Assembly: GCA_014656495.1 (NCBI GenBank) | Contig: BNCN01000005.1 | Location: 186,001-250,000, forward strand | From: Comamonas sp. KCTC 72670 | Lineage (GTDB): Bacteria > Myxococcota > Myxococcia > Myxococcales > Myxococcaceae | Length of the DNA stretch: 64,000 bases | Direction of reading: 5' to 3' | Part shown: in pieces, positions 44,826 through 53,494 of the stretch | How positions within the stretch are numbered: position 1 is the stretch's first letter | Layout of the letters: each line of letters begins with the position of its first letter | Translations under genes and position numbers: made by a program | Notes under the pieces: generated by a model | Seen by the model: only the letters and a program-made list of their open reading frames with translations | The model's database searches: none | Told to the model about the DNA's origin: nothing

Positions 44826-44838
44826 GGCCGCGTGGGGG
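44809..44838. terminator. Bidirectional hairpin between convergent genes
   Basis: CCCCCACGC, 12 bases, GCGTGGGGG: a perfect 9-bp stem that overlaps the 3' end of the DUF2892-like gene and stops just before the facing lipoprotein stop. Confidence 0.5.
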
Positions 44839-44840
44839 CC

Positions 44841-45524
44841 TTAGCCCTTGCGGACCTGGAAGGGGATGTCGAGCGTCCCCAGCGGCTCACCGCTCTCCGC
44901 GTCCACGAACTGGGCCTGGAGCACGACCTGACCCTCGCGGTAGCCCACGCCCTGAAAGTAGAGGAAGCCCGCCATCTGCCCACCGGGCTCGAGCGTGCCC
45001 TCGGGCAGCGCCTTCTGGAGCATGTCTTGCGTGGGCAGGGGCTCCTGGCACTGGTAGCCGTAGTAGTACGGGTCGGGGAAGAACGGGCCCATGTAGGAAC
45101 CGACGCCGAAGCGTCGGTAGCGGCCGAGCCCCCAGCCCGACGAGAAACCCGCCGCGCCTCCCGAGCCCCCCGTTCCCTTCTGCAACGAGTGGAGCGAGTC
45201 GCCCAAGGACACGGGCGACAGCGCCGAGTAGCGGAAGCGCGACACCGGGCTGACCAGCGAGAAGGCGCCGTACTCGATGCGCACGGGCCGGTCGCCGCGG
45301 TTCTCCACCTGGATGAAGACGGGGGTGAAGCTGCGCTCCAGGTTCTTCGGCGTGCCCTTCCAGACCGTGCCGTCGGCGACCAGGACGATGCCATCCGTCG
45401 AGGCCTTCGCGGCGTTGGCGTCACCCTGGAGCACCTGCGCCCCCGGCGAGGGCCTCAGCTCGGGCGTGGCCACGCAGCCGGTCAGGATGAACAGGGCCGC
45501 GGCCGTGGGCATGGGGGCTCGCAT
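44841..45524 (-). CDS. Putative lipoprotein
   Basis: A 227-residue protein with signal peptide and lipobox LTGC (residues 14-17). The mature part contains VFIQVENRGDRPVRIEYGAFSLV, a beta-sandwich-like strand pair, a Gly- and Tyr-rich middle (GRYRRFGVGSYMGPFFPDPYYYG) and a C-terminal beta region ending LDIPFQVRKG. Family unknown. Strong ribosome site AGGAGAG. It follows the NmrA-type gene by 12 bases on the same strand and is likely its operon mate. Confidence 0.75.
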   Translation of the reverse strand: MRAPMPTAAALFILTGCVATPELRPSPGAQVLQGDANAAKASTDGIVLVADGTVWKGTPKNLERSFTPVFIQVENRGDRPVRIEYGAFSLVSPVSRFRYSALSPVSLGDSLHSLQKGTGGSGGAAGFSSGWGLGRYRRFGVGSYMGPFFPDPYYYGYQCQEPLPTQDMLQKALPEGTLEPGGQMAGFLYFQGVGYREGQVVLQAQFVDAESGEPLGTLDIPFQVRKG

Positions 45525-45536
45525 GGGGACTCTCCT

Positions 45537-46466
45537 CTAATGACTCGCGGGGGAGACAGGCTCCGCGGCGGCGTGGGGCCACGCGGGGGACGTGAGGGCG
45601 CTCCAGTCCTGGCCTCGCGCCCAGTCCTCGAAGGTGTGCCAGGGGACCTCTGGGAACTTGTGCCGGAGGGTGAGGACATCCGCCTGGTAGCCCTTGCGGT
45701 CCAGCCACTCGTACATGGCGGCCAGGTCCTCGCTGCGCTCGCGGATGAAGTCCAGGGGCAGTTGCTCGTAGTGGATGCGGTGGCCGCTCACCATGGAGAG
45801 CAGTCCCGCGGCCTGTTGGCCCGTCACCTCGTCGGAGGCCACCTCGATGCGTTGCTCCTCGAAGCGCTCCGGCTCCTCCATCACGCGGACGGCGAAGGCG
45901 GCGAGGTCCTCCAGCGCCACCATCTGCAGACCGCGCGTGGGGGGCAGGCCCATGGCGAGGACGCCGGCCTTGAGGCCTTCCTCGAACATGCCGCTGGTGA
46001 AGTTCTCCATGAAGAAGGTGGGGCCCAGGATGGTGTAGGGCAGGCCGCTGCTCCTCACGTGCGTCTCGACGCGGTGCTTGCTGTCGAAGTGGGGGATGCC
46101 CGTCAGGCGGTCCGCTCCCGCGACGGACGAGTAGACGTAGTGCCGCACGCGCGCCAGCCGGGCCGCGTCCGCCAGGTTCTTTCCGTGGCGGACCTCCGCC
46201 TGCACGCCTCCCGGGCCAAAGGGCGTGGCCGCGGCGAACATGGCGTCCAGGTCCTTGGCCGCGTGCGCGATGGAGTCCAGGTCGTCGTAGTCACCGACGG
46301 CGAGCTCGGCGCCGAGCGACTCGAGCTCCCGGGCGGTTGGAGAATCGGCGTGGTGGACGAAGGCCGTGACGCGGTGGCCGCGCTGCAACAGCTTCCGTGC
46401 GACGGCGCCACCCTGTTGGCCAGTGGCACCGGTAACGAGCACGGAGCGAGAGAAACCCATGGGCAT
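45537..46466 (-). CDS. NmrA-family NAD(P)-binding protein
   Basis: A 309-residue protein. The dinucleotide loop is VLVTGATGQQGGAVARKLLQRGH (residues 9-31), and the segments VYSSVAGADRLTGIPHFDSKHRVE and YTILGPTFFMENF are typical of NmrA-like quinone reductase/redox-sensor proteins. The substrate is unknown. The catalytic Tyr of classic SDRs is absent, as usual in this group. Start 46466 follows GAGGTG. Confidence 0.85.
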   Translation of the reverse strand: MPMGFSRSVLVTGATGQQGGAVARKLLQRGHRVTAFVHHADSPTARELESLGAELAVGDYDDLDSIAHAAKDLDAMFAAATPFGPGGVQAEVRHGKNLADAARLARVRHYVYSSVAGADRLTGIPHFDSKHRVETHVRSSGLPYTILGPTFFMENFTSGMFEEGLKAGVLAMGLPPTRGLQMVALEDLAAFAVRVMEEPERFEEQRIEVASDEVTGQQAAGLLSMVSGHRIHYEQLPLDFIRERSEDLAAMYEWLDRKGYQADVLTLRHKFPEVPWHTFEDWARGQDWSALTSPAWPHAAAEPVSPASH

Positions 46467-46654
46467 GTGTGCACCTCGTGACGTCTGATGTCCCGAAGTT
46501 GGGGATGGCAGGCGCCGCTGGCGAGCACGCCGGGGCCGTATCGAGCCTCACGGGGAGGGGCCGCCGGGACGCCCGAACAGCAAGCTGCCAACGCTCCTTC
46601 GTGGGGGCCGCGTCATTCCCCAGACGCTTGCGGCGCACAGGCCCGGGAAGTGCC

Positions 46655-47281
46655 ATGTTCCCGCGCACGATGAGCAAGCGTGACAAGCCGCAGGACTCGG
46701 AGCTGGTGGTGGCCGCACGGGCACTCGATTCGGAGCTGCTGCGCTTCGAAGCACTGGCCGAGCAGCTCCAGAAGGCGCCGTTGGAATCCGAGAAGCACCT
46801 GGAGCGCGCCTCGGCGATGCTCAATGGGCTGGCGGACCTGGACGAGCAGCTCCGGCTGCAGGTGACGGCGCTGGTGGGCGCCATCTCCAAGGTGAGGGAC
46901 CGGCAGCAGGCCCAGGCTGAAATCGTGCACCAGCGGGCGCAGGAGCTTCAGCAGCGCACGGAGATCTTCAAGAGCCTGCTCGTGCGCTATGGGGCGCTGG
47001 GACAGAGCGCGGGCGAGCTGAACGTGCGGATGCAGCAGTTCGCGCAGCAGCGCCAGACGGCGCAGACGCCCGAGGAGAACGCCGCGCTGGCGGAGACCTT
47101 CGAGTCGCTCCAGGTCAAGATGACGGAGGTGGCGGACGAGGCCCAGGGCCTGGCGCGGGCCGGGGAGGAACAGTCGTTCCACGACGTGGCCCGGCAGGCG
47201 GACTCGCTGCGGCAGCAGTTGCTGGCGGCGCGTAACAAGCTGGCGCTGCTGCAGAAGCGGTTCAGCGAGGGCGCGGGTTAG
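46655..47281 (+). CDS. Coiled-coil protein of unknown function
   Basis: A 208-residue hydrophilic, nearly all-helical protein with heptad-like stretches (LRFEALAEQLQKAPLESEKHLERASAML, in two pieces; LRLQVTALVGAISKVRDRQQAQAEIVHQRAQELQQR). No signal peptide. ATG 46655 follows GGGAAG; an alternative ATG at 46670 gives a 203-residue form with no clear ribosome site. Divergent from the NmrA gene. Function unknown; a structural or scaffold role is plausible. Confidence 0.65.
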   Translation: MFPRTMSKRDKPQDSELVVAARALDSELLRFEALAEQLQKAPLESEKHLERASAMLNGLADLDEQLRLQVTALVGAISKVRDRQQAQAEIVHQRAQELQQRTEIFKSLLVRYGALGQSAGELNVRMQQFAQQRQTAQTPEENAALAETFESLQVKMTEVADEAQGLARAGEEQSFHDVARQADSLRQQLLAARNKLALLQKRFSEGAG

Positions 47282-47383
47282 CGCTCCTGCGTCAGGGGCT
47301 TGATGGGAGGATGGGGGAGCCCGGGCAGGCGACGTGAGGTGCTGTTTTGCGCGGTGGAGCGTGAGCAGGTCGCGGCCGGCACC

Positions 47384-48502
47384 TCAATTCGAAGGCACTA
47401 CATCCGAGGGGTCCCAGTCATCATCTTTTATCCATTTTTGCCATGTTTTCCCATCGAAAGACCTCATCAGGTCAAAAATGGCCGTTCCGCCCAATGGAAG
47501 CAATTGAGCCTCGGTGTCCTCGACCGTTGCGCATTTCTCGTTGAGACTAAAAACCTGGGACATGGGCGACAGGCGGAAGGCATAGACAGGGTCTCCGGCC
47601 GGCGCAAACGGGTATGCTGTCTTGTAGGTCAGCGCGACTGGAACGACCTGGCTCATCGGCTCGGCCGTTGAGCCTAACGCAAGCAGTCTCAACCCCAGTG
47701 CGGCGGGGGCATCGTTAGCGACCAGTTGCGGCCCAAACGCGGCCCATTTGCTCTCGCGGTTTTCATATGAGACCCCCCGCAGAATCCGAGTCGCCCTCGA
47801 CACGAGAAAGCCGCTCTTCAGATCACTCAGTTCGACGCGTACGATTCCCCGGAAGCCCCAAACGGCATCCGTCACACTGTACTGGGTGAAGTATTTCAGG
47901 GGGGCGGAGTACTTCTCCACCTTCTGTTTTGTCACAGTCCCCACGTCCGCATATTGCAACAGCGAACCAAAGGCGTCCTCCGTCGCGCTGCCCGTCTTAA
48001 GGCAAGGTCCTGCGAGGGCGGACGCCAGCGAGGTCTGGGTCCAATTGATTACCTCGAACGACAGGTTTGATGTGTCGGGGTCGACATAGCGCGCATACTG
48101 GTAAGGGAATCCCGTCGATATGCTGCCGGATTCGACAGTCACATTCATGTCTCCGCCGGCACTGTAGTCCATGCTGAGCTGGGAGACATAGCTTTCGGTC
48201 GAGGGTTTGTTCTCATCGAACGTCTGGGCGACACGAAGGTAGAGCTGTCCCTGCTTGCCATGGCAGTGGCTTGCGCGGAAGAAAGTGCCCACTTCTCTCG
48301 ACTGGTGTGGCCCGATTGAGATGGGAAAATCCGGGGCTGGATAGGTCCATGACTGGCACCCGCTGCCTGTTTGATTCACCCAGACCACCATCGGCGTACT
48401 GTTTTTGAACCTTAGCCGATAAGCAGAGTCATTGGCTTTTGCGTTGCCGGCCGCAATGGCGAACAGGCCGGCCAGAATCACGGCAATCGACTGCTTGTGC
48501 AT
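47384..48502 (-). CDS. Secreted protein of unknown family, atypical base composition
   Basis: A 372-residue protein with a signal peptide (HKQSIAVILAGLFAIAAGNAKA). The mature part is beta-rich: LRFKNSTPMVVWVNQTGSGCQSW, SISTGFPYQYARYVDPDTSNLSFEV and FRGIVRVELSDLKSGFLVS. Cys pairs may form disulfides. I cannot assign a family; a pore-forming or lectin-like fold is possible but not shown. Codon use differs from all neighbours, with many AAA, TTT, ATT and GAA codons, and my count of one 60-base line (48361-48420) is 52% GC. This suggests recent transfer. The start 48502 is preceded by GGAGAG. Confidence 0.75.
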   Translation of the reverse strand: MHKQSIAVILAGLFAIAAGNAKANDSAYRLRFKNSTPMVVWVNQTGSGCQSWTYPAPDFPISIGPHQSREVGTFFRASHCHGKQGQLYLRVAQTFDENKPSTESYVSQLSMDYSAGGDMNVTVESGSISTGFPYQYARYVDPDTSNLSFEVINWTQTSLASALAGPCLKTGSATEDAFGSLLQYADVGTVTKQKVEKYSAPLKYFTQYSVTDAVWGFRGIVRVELSDLKSGFLVSRATRILRGVSYENRESKWAAFGPQLVANDAPAALGLRLLALGSTAEPMSQVVPVALTYKTAYPFAPAGDPVYAFRLSPMSQVFSLNEKCATVEDTEAQLLPLGGTAIFDLMRSFDGKTWQKWIKDDDWDPSDVVPSN

Positions 48503-48662
48503 GACAGCTCTCCGCGGAAAACCCAAATCCGATGTCATTGAGGCACAATCAACCCATGAGGGGTGGCATTCATTCATGCTGCGCGAAAAGAGGGGGACTG
48601 GTGCATTCCATCCCGCCCTGCGTCGCTCACTTCCCCTTCGTCCTACCTCTGCCGCCGTCGTG

Positions 48663-49064
48663 TCAGCTGAGGTAGGTAGGGGCGAAGTCGTCGGGGCTTT
48701 CGATGGGGCGTCGGCCGGAGAAGCCGTCGAGCAGGGCATGCCAGTGGGAGACGGCGGGGTCTCCATAGCGCCAGCAGAGATAGACCTGCTCGCCGCCGCG
48801 GTGGGCGCGGAAGTCCACGAGACCGTCCGCGCCTTTGATTTCGAGGCCCATCTCCTGGAGCTGGAGCAGCTCGCTGCGGATGCTCTCGAGGAGTCCGTCG
48901 CGTTCTTCACGGAGCGACGCCAGACTCGGGGCCTTCGCGTTGGGCGCGGCGCTCAGCGTGTCAGCGAGCTCCTGGGCACGCTCCACCCAGGGGCGTACCC
49001 GCTCGAAGGTGCGCGTCAGCAGCGGCACCAGCCTGTTGGCTTCTTCCACGCTGAAGTAACGCAT
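48663..49064 (-). CDS. DUF2203 protein
   Basis: A 133-residue protein: MRYFSVEEANRLVPLLTRTFERVRPWVERAQEL at the start, then MGLEIKGADGLVDFRA, VYLCWRYGDPAVSHWHALLDGFSGRRPI, the known DUF2203 signature. Cytoplasmic, function unknown. Start 49064 gives the family-typical N-terminus; another ATG lies at 49076. Confidence 0.8.
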   Translation of the reverse strand: MRYFSVEEANRLVPLLTRTFERVRPWVERAQELADTLSAAPNAKAPSLASLREERDGLLESIRSELLQLQEMGLEIKGADGLVDFRAHRGGEQVYLCWRYGDPAVSHWHALLDGFSGRRPIESPDDFAPTYLS

Positions 49065-49375
49065 CGCCCCGATCATGCATCGGTCCGGCCCGTGGCCGCT
49101 ACTGTCCTGTTGCGCGGGAGGTGTGGACTCACAGGAGAAATGCGTGATTGTCATCCAACCCGCGGCGGCAGGGGATCGCGGTTTCCTGTTCGCGGGCTTT
49201 CTTGTCAGGGAAGCGCAAGATGCCTTACGTCATTCTTGACGGCTTGAGTCTTCCCCGTCTGGATGCAGCAGTGCCTGTGCGGGTTGCCATGACTCCTTCG
49301 TTACTTGCCTTGGAATGGTTGGGTTCATCGCTCCGGTGGGGGGCATCGCCGCCGTCGAGACGGCGCAGGAATAGG
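49065..49375. other. 311-base divergent intergenic region
   Basis: Lies between the DUF2203 gene and the TTG-started lipoprotein gene. It is lower in GC than average and probably contains both promoters. I see no convincing gene, hairpin or operator. An open frame from 49148 runs into the lipoprotein but has no coding look before 49376. Confidence 0.5.
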
Positions 49376-49804
49376 TTGAAGCGCTCAGCGTGGAGCCTGC
49401 TCGGGCTGCTCCTGGTTCCTGGCTGCGCGCTCTTTCGTCCAGCGCCCCGTCCGACCCATGCGCCTGAAGAAGAGGTCGCGCACTATCGCTTCCCGGTGGT
49501 GCCGCCCACGGAAGGGCAACACGTCCTACCTGGAGAGATCGCCGCTGCGATTTCGTATGCCATGGAGGACTTTCTGCCGCTGGGTGCAAAGCCTCCGCGC
49601 GGTGCGACGCCAACGGAGATTTGCTCCTTTCAGCGTCAGTCCTACGACGTGACGGCTGTTCCCGGCGCCGACGCGGTGGTGTTCGTCAGCTTCTCGCCCA
49701 GCGCAGGCGCATGCAGTGGCCTGGAGGGGCCGCCCCTCGCGGACATTCCCATCGTCTACGCGGTGGACACCGCGAAGTGGGTCATCCTCTCCGTGCAGAA
49801 GTAG
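49376..49804 (+). CDS. Putative lipoprotein with TTG start
   Basis: A 142-residue protein when started at the TTG 49376, which lies 5 bases after AGGA. This start gives a clean signal peptide (LKRSAWSLLGLLLVPGC) with lipobox LVPGC at residues 12-16. Upstream ATG starts (49148, 49289) would bury it behind an Arg-rich stretch. The mature protein has AISYAMEDFLPLG, EICSFQRQSYDVTAVPGADAVVFVSFSPSAGAC, with two Cys that may pair. Family unknown. Confidence 0.6.
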   Translation: MKRSAWSLLGLLLVPGCALFRPAPRPTHAPEEEVAHYRFPVVPPTEGQHVLPGEIAAAISYAMEDFLPLGAKPPRGATPTEICSFQRQSYDVTAVPGADAVVFVSFSPSAGACSGLEGPPLADIPIVYAVDTAKWVILSVQK

Positions 49805-49827
49805 CGGCCGCTCAGGACGACAGCCCG

Positions 49828-50778
49828 TCAGCCGCGCAGCAGCGACGCGTGATTGTCGCTCAGCCAGCGCTGGGCCGCGTCGCCCAGCGGGAACAGGGCT
49901 TCGCGTTCGCGGAACGCCGGTGTGTGCTCGGGCGCGCAGCGGCCTTCGTTGCCCGTTCCATCCACATCCTCGAGGTCCGCGTGCAGCATGGCGTGGAAGA
50001 CGAGGTAGTCCACCACGAAGGCTGGTACGTTCGGCCGGTCGAAGGCGGGGTGGATGCGGATCTCCTTCCGCCGCGCGTCGTAGCCACCCACGTGGATGCT
50101 GCGACGCCGCTTGCCCGCGGGCTTTCGCGCCCATCCGACGTCCACCTGCACTCGACCGTCGAACCAGCTCGCGTTGAGCCGGGCGAAGACGGCTTGCAAG
50201 TCGAAGCAGCGGCCTCGCGTGCGCAGCGGCTTTCCGGGCTGACGCTCCCGGCGGACCCGTTCGCTGTGCTCGTGCGCGTAGGCTTCCAGCACCTCACCCG
50301 CGCGTGCATCTGCCCGGCCCGTATAGGCCGCCATGGCCTGCACCACGGCGTCCGGTGCGCCCAGGAAGAGGTGGTGGAGGCGCAGCCGCAGGCCCTCCTC
50401 GCCCCGGCGGAAGCTAATGAGCGTGGCCCGGTTGTCCGTGAGCCGCAGATGCACCGGCACCTTCAGCAGCGATGACAGCCGCCGCGCCAGTTCCGCCGCC
50501 ATGGGCAGCGCGTCCTCCGGGGCAGGGAGCCGCTCCTGGGACAGGGGGCTGTCGCGCGGGGGCGTCTCCAGCGGGAGCGGTTCCTCTCGCGAATGGAACG
50601 GGCCGTCAGACTCAGTGCCCGCGTGCCGGCCCTCCGAAGCCGCGCGCTCACGTGGCGCCGGCTCCCGCGGACCCGCCGGGGTGGTGCTCACGCTCACACG
50701 CGGGCTTTTGCCCACGTCCTCGCGCTCCGGCGCCGCCGTGTCGAACAAGCCGAGCTGTGAGGTCGGGTGCGAGGGCAT
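49828..50778 (-). CDS. SprT-like domain protein with altered HExxH motif
   Basis: A 316-residue protein. The first 85 residues are low-complexity and charged. Residues 185-300 resemble SprT-like zinc metalloprotease domains: FARLNASWFDGRVQVDVGWARKP, RKEIRIHPAFD, then VDYLVFHAMLHADLE and HTPAFREREALFP. The site normally HExxH is HAMLH (262-266), so the catalytic Glu is missing although both His and the distal EHTP segment remain. It may bind metal without cutting. GAGGGCGG precedes the ATG. Confidence 0.75.
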   Translation of the reverse strand: MPSHPTSQLGLFDTAAPEREDVGKSPRVSVSTTPAGPREPAPRERAASEGRHAGTESDGPFHSREEPLPLETPPRDSPLSQERLPAPEDALPMAAELARRLSSLLKVPVHLRLTDNRATLISFRRGEEGLRLRLHHLFLGAPDAVVQAMAAYTGRADARAGEVLEAYAHEHSERVRRERQPGKPLRTRGRCFDLQAVFARLNASWFDGRVQVDVGWARKPAGKRRRSIHVGGYDARRKEIRIHPAFDRPNVPAFVVDYLVFHAMLHADLEDVDGTGNEGRCAPEHTPAFREREALFPLGDAAQRWLSDNHASLLRG

Positions 50779-50876
50779 CCGCCCTCAAAGGTAAGCCCCC
50801 CGGCGCGAGGATTCCAGGAGGATGCTCGCCTCCCAGGCAAAGAGGCCGCGCGGCTGTCCAGAACCGAGCCGTCCGC

Positions 50877-51371
50877 TCAGGACGTGCGGCAGAGATGATC
50901 CACCCGTTTCAACAACGTGGGCGAGCGAGACGGCCCGTGCATCCGCCGGATGTGCTCCGCCGCCGCCTTCACGTCCATGCCCGCCGCGCCGACGAACAGG
51001 GGCCGCAGGCTCTGCCCTCGCAGCACCGTCACGGACGGCCCCGTGGTGACATAGGCCGTCTTCGCCACCCCGATGACGGGCACCTCCCGGTTGAGCGCTT
51101 CGTACAGGTGCGCGCCCAGCCCGGGCTTGTCCTCCCCGAGCCACACGTAGCCATCCACGATGATGGCCTCCAGCGGCACCTCCACCCGCGCGAGCACCCG
51201 CAGCAGGTGGGGCAGTTCACGCCGGTAGAACTGCCCGGGCTCGTAGGGCTCCGCCGGAGGCCCATGCTCCACCAGATGCGAGGACTCCGTCGCGTCCGTC
51301 CAGGCGCGGAAGAGCACGCACGCGGCCACGGTGAGGTCGGGGCGGTAATCCACGTCCAGGCAGGCGAGCAT
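50877..51371 (-). CDS. nfi: Endonuclease V, short form
   Basis: A 164-residue enzyme that nicks DNA next to deoxyinosine and is used in repair. Catalytic residues line up with E. coli EndoV: D6 (LDVDY), E52 (FYRRELP) and D73 (IIVDGYVWLG). The damage-recognition region PYEPGQFYRRE replaces PYIPG. GLGAHLYEAL, PVIGVAKTAY and MHGPSRSPTLLKRVD complete the pattern. About 30-60 residues shorter than enterobacterial EndoV, lacking the usual N-terminal part. Start follows GGAGGACGG; 16 bases after the DUF1444-like stop, so likely co-transcribed. Confidence 0.85.
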   Translation of the reverse strand: MLACLDVDYRPDLTVAACVLFRAWTDATESSHLVEHGPPAEPYEPGQFYRRELPHLLRVLARVEVPLEAIIVDGYVWLGEDKPGLGAHLYEALNREVPVIGVAKTAYVTTGPSVTVLRGQSLRPLFVGAAGMDVKAAAEHIRRMHGPSRSPTLLKRVDHLCRTS

Positions 51372-51387
51372 CCGTCCTCCACACGCA

Positions 51388-52695
51388 TCAGGGCATCACG
51401 AAGTCCTCGAAGGAGACCTGGGCGGCCCGCAGTCGGGCAAGCACTTCCGGCGAGGGGGCCTGCGTGACCCGGTAGCGCGGCGGCCACTGCTCGGGCACGG
51501 GGGTGATGGCGTCTCCCACGATGCGCAGCGCCTCCGCCCAGGGCACGGTGAAGAACTCATCCGAGTTCTCGGAGAGGTGCACGGCGATCATGTCCGCCAC
51601 GGGCAGCAGGCTGTCCACGCCGAGCGGCCAGACGCACCAGGACACGGGGAACTCGTCCCGCTTCCGGGCCATCGCGCTGTAGGTCGCGACGAAGACATCG
51701 ATGTCCCGCGCCTGGTGCAGCGTGGTGAGCACTTCCTTCTGGGCGTTGTACTCCGCCAGCGCAAGCTGGATGTGTGACAGCCGCACCTGATGCGCCAGCG
51801 CGTCCTTCCCAGGGCGCACGTACGGCACCACGCGCCCCGCGTCGTCCACCGTGTAGAGGGCGGGCGTCAGGCAGCGCGACGCGGCGCCGTACTCGCGCTC
51901 GGCGCTGACAATCAGGCGCGACACCAGCTCCGGACGCGCGTCGCCACCGATGAGCAACGTGGAGCGCTCTGGCAGGATGGCGATGGGCCGTCCCTCCACG
52001 CGCCCGGCGAACGACGCGAGGAAGCCCGGCCGGAGCAGCCGTGACGTCTCGTAGGTGTCGTTCGTGTCCACCGTCCACAGCGGGCCGTGCTCGTCGTCGT
52101 AGAGCTCCACGCCGTCGTCCGGAAGCCGCGCCAGGTTCTCATGGGCCGCCGCGAAGGCCGCGGCCTCGTCGACGCCCCACTTCTCCAGGTGCCGGCGCTG
52201 CACGAACATCGCGGACTCCGGCAGGTCCAGCACCAGCAGCTCCGACATGAAGGGCAGCGTCCTGCGGCCCACCAGCTCGCGCTCCGGCTCCGTCTCCGTC
52301 TTGGCCTGCAGGGACTTGCCGAAGGTGGACGTGCGCAGCACGGGCAGCAGCTGCTCGCGGGCCTGCTCCCAGGGGAGGGCGTCCGGTGACTCCTGCCACA
52401 GCGAGCGGAGGTAGCGCTGGATGACCTCCACGCGCTGCTCGGGGGCCAGCTCGCGGGTGTCCGCGAAGAGGTTGTCCAGGAAGAAGGTGCCGTCGCTCCC
52501 CGCGCGGGTGATGTCCAGCCCGTAGTCGGCCGTGCGCCGCGTCACCTTCTCCACCGCGGGGTCCATGCGGACCAGCGTCTCCACCTGGCGCATGAGCGCC
52601 TCGCGCGGCTCCACCGTCCAGGTCGTCGAGGGGGCGGGAGGCACCGCAGTGGCCGTTGAAGACTTCCTCCCGAACAGCTTGCCCCAGAACCCCAT
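51388..52695 (-). CDS. DUF1444-like protein
   Basis: A 435-residue soluble protein starting MGFWGKLFGRKSSTATAV. It contains QRYLRSLWQESPDALPWEQARE, LPFMSELLVLDLPESAMFVQRRHLEKWGVDE and MIAVHLSENSDEFFTVPWAEALRIVGD, which fit the pattern of DUF1444/YtpQ-type proteins (recalled, not searched). No catalytic motif known. GGGAGC precedes the ATG 52695. First gene of a two-gene unit with endonuclease V. Confidence 0.6.
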   Translation of the reverse strand: MGFWGKLFGRKSSTATAVPPAPSTTWTVEPREALMRQVETLVRMDPAVEKVTRRTADYGLDITRAGSDGTFFLDNLFADTRELAPEQRVEVIQRYLRSLWQESPDALPWEQAREQLLPVLRTSTFGKSLQAKTETEPERELVGRRTLPFMSELLVLDLPESAMFVQRRHLEKWGVDEAAAFAAAHENLARLPDDGVELYDDEHGPLWTVDTNDTYETSRLLRPGFLASFAGRVEGRPIAILPERSTLLIGGDARPELVSRLIVSAEREYGAASRCLTPALYTVDDAGRVVPYVRPGKDALAHQVRLSHIQLALAEYNAQKEVLTTLHQARDIDVFVATYSAMARKRDEFPVSWCVWPLGVDSLLPVADMIAVHLSENSDEFFTVPWAEALRIVGDAITPVPEQWPPRYRVTQAPSPEVLARLRAAQVSFEDFVMP

Positions 52696-52774
52696 GCTTG
52701 CTCCCACGTCGTGTGTCCGCGGAGAGGTATACGTCCGGTGGACCGTGGGCTCCACCGGAACGCGCCCTCCCGCG

Positions 52775-53494
52775 TCACAAATCCATGAAGGTGAGCAGCG
52801 CGCCCAGGTCCGCGTCTGACAGGGTTTCCAGGCTGTACAACGGCATGTTGCCGCCCACGCCGAAGAACTGGCCGTGGCGCACCTTCTCGATGACGACCAG
52901 CGACTTGGGCACGCCGGGAAACAGCGTGCCGTAGTCGTTCGTCACCTCGGGCAGAATGGACGCCAACTCGGTCAGCCGGCCCGCGCCGGTGTGGGGCGCG
53001 CCGTGGCAGCTCTGGCACGCCTCGGCGTACACCTGCTGTCCGCGCGCCCTGTCACCGCGTGGCACCTCGACGACGTCCTTCACCACCGTGAAGGGACGCG
53101 CGGGCGCCGACGGGCTCGGGCTGATGCTGACGAGGTACTCGTACAGCGCCCGGCTCTGCGGCGAGTCCTTGGACAGCGGCGCCACGCCCCGCATGAAGTT
53201 GACGTAGCAGAAGTTCACCGCGTCCAGCAGGCGCGTCTCGTAGCCGCCCCACCAGCTCTCGCGGAAGGCGGCGTCGTACAGCGTGTAGCCGGAGTCCATC
53301 CGTCCCGCGGGAGGCGTGGGCGTCGTCGCGTGGCACGTGGCGCACGAGAAGCTGTTGAACTGGCTCTCCGACAGCCGCGAGTCGTTGAACAGCACCTCGC
53401 CGTACTCCGCGGCGGTGACGCGGCCATTCCCACCGTCGTCACAGGCGGACAGCAGCACCGCCAGCGTCACCGCGCTCCAGAGTGAGCGCATCAT
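52775..53494 (-). CDS. Dihaem cytochrome c lipoprotein
   Basis: A 239-residue protein with lipobox LLSAC (residues 14-18) and two haem c sites, CATCH (51-55) and CQSCH (160-164), each in a small cytochrome c fold. A third Cys (C96) is unpaired. It should be an envelope electron carrier anchored by lipid. The ATG overlaps the stop of the beta-propeller gene (ATGA). Last gene of the four-gene operon from 56709. Confidence 0.85.
   Translation of the reverse strand: MMRSLWSAVTLAVLLSACDDGGNGRVTAAEYGEVLFNDSRLSESQFNSFSCATCHATTPTPPAGRMDSGYTLYDAAFRESWWGGYETRLLDAVNFCYVNFMRGVAPLSKDSPQSRALYEYLVSISPSPSAPARPFTVVKDVVEVPRGDRARGQQVYAEACQSCHGAPHTGAGRLTELASILPEVTNDYGTLFPGVPKSLVVIEKVRHGQFFGVGGNMPLYSLETLSDADLGALLTFMDL

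Noticed and set aside
48354..48370. TGGCAC followed by TGCC resembling a sigma-54 promoter
   Set aside because: Lies inside the coding region of the secreted protein and the spacing is one base short.
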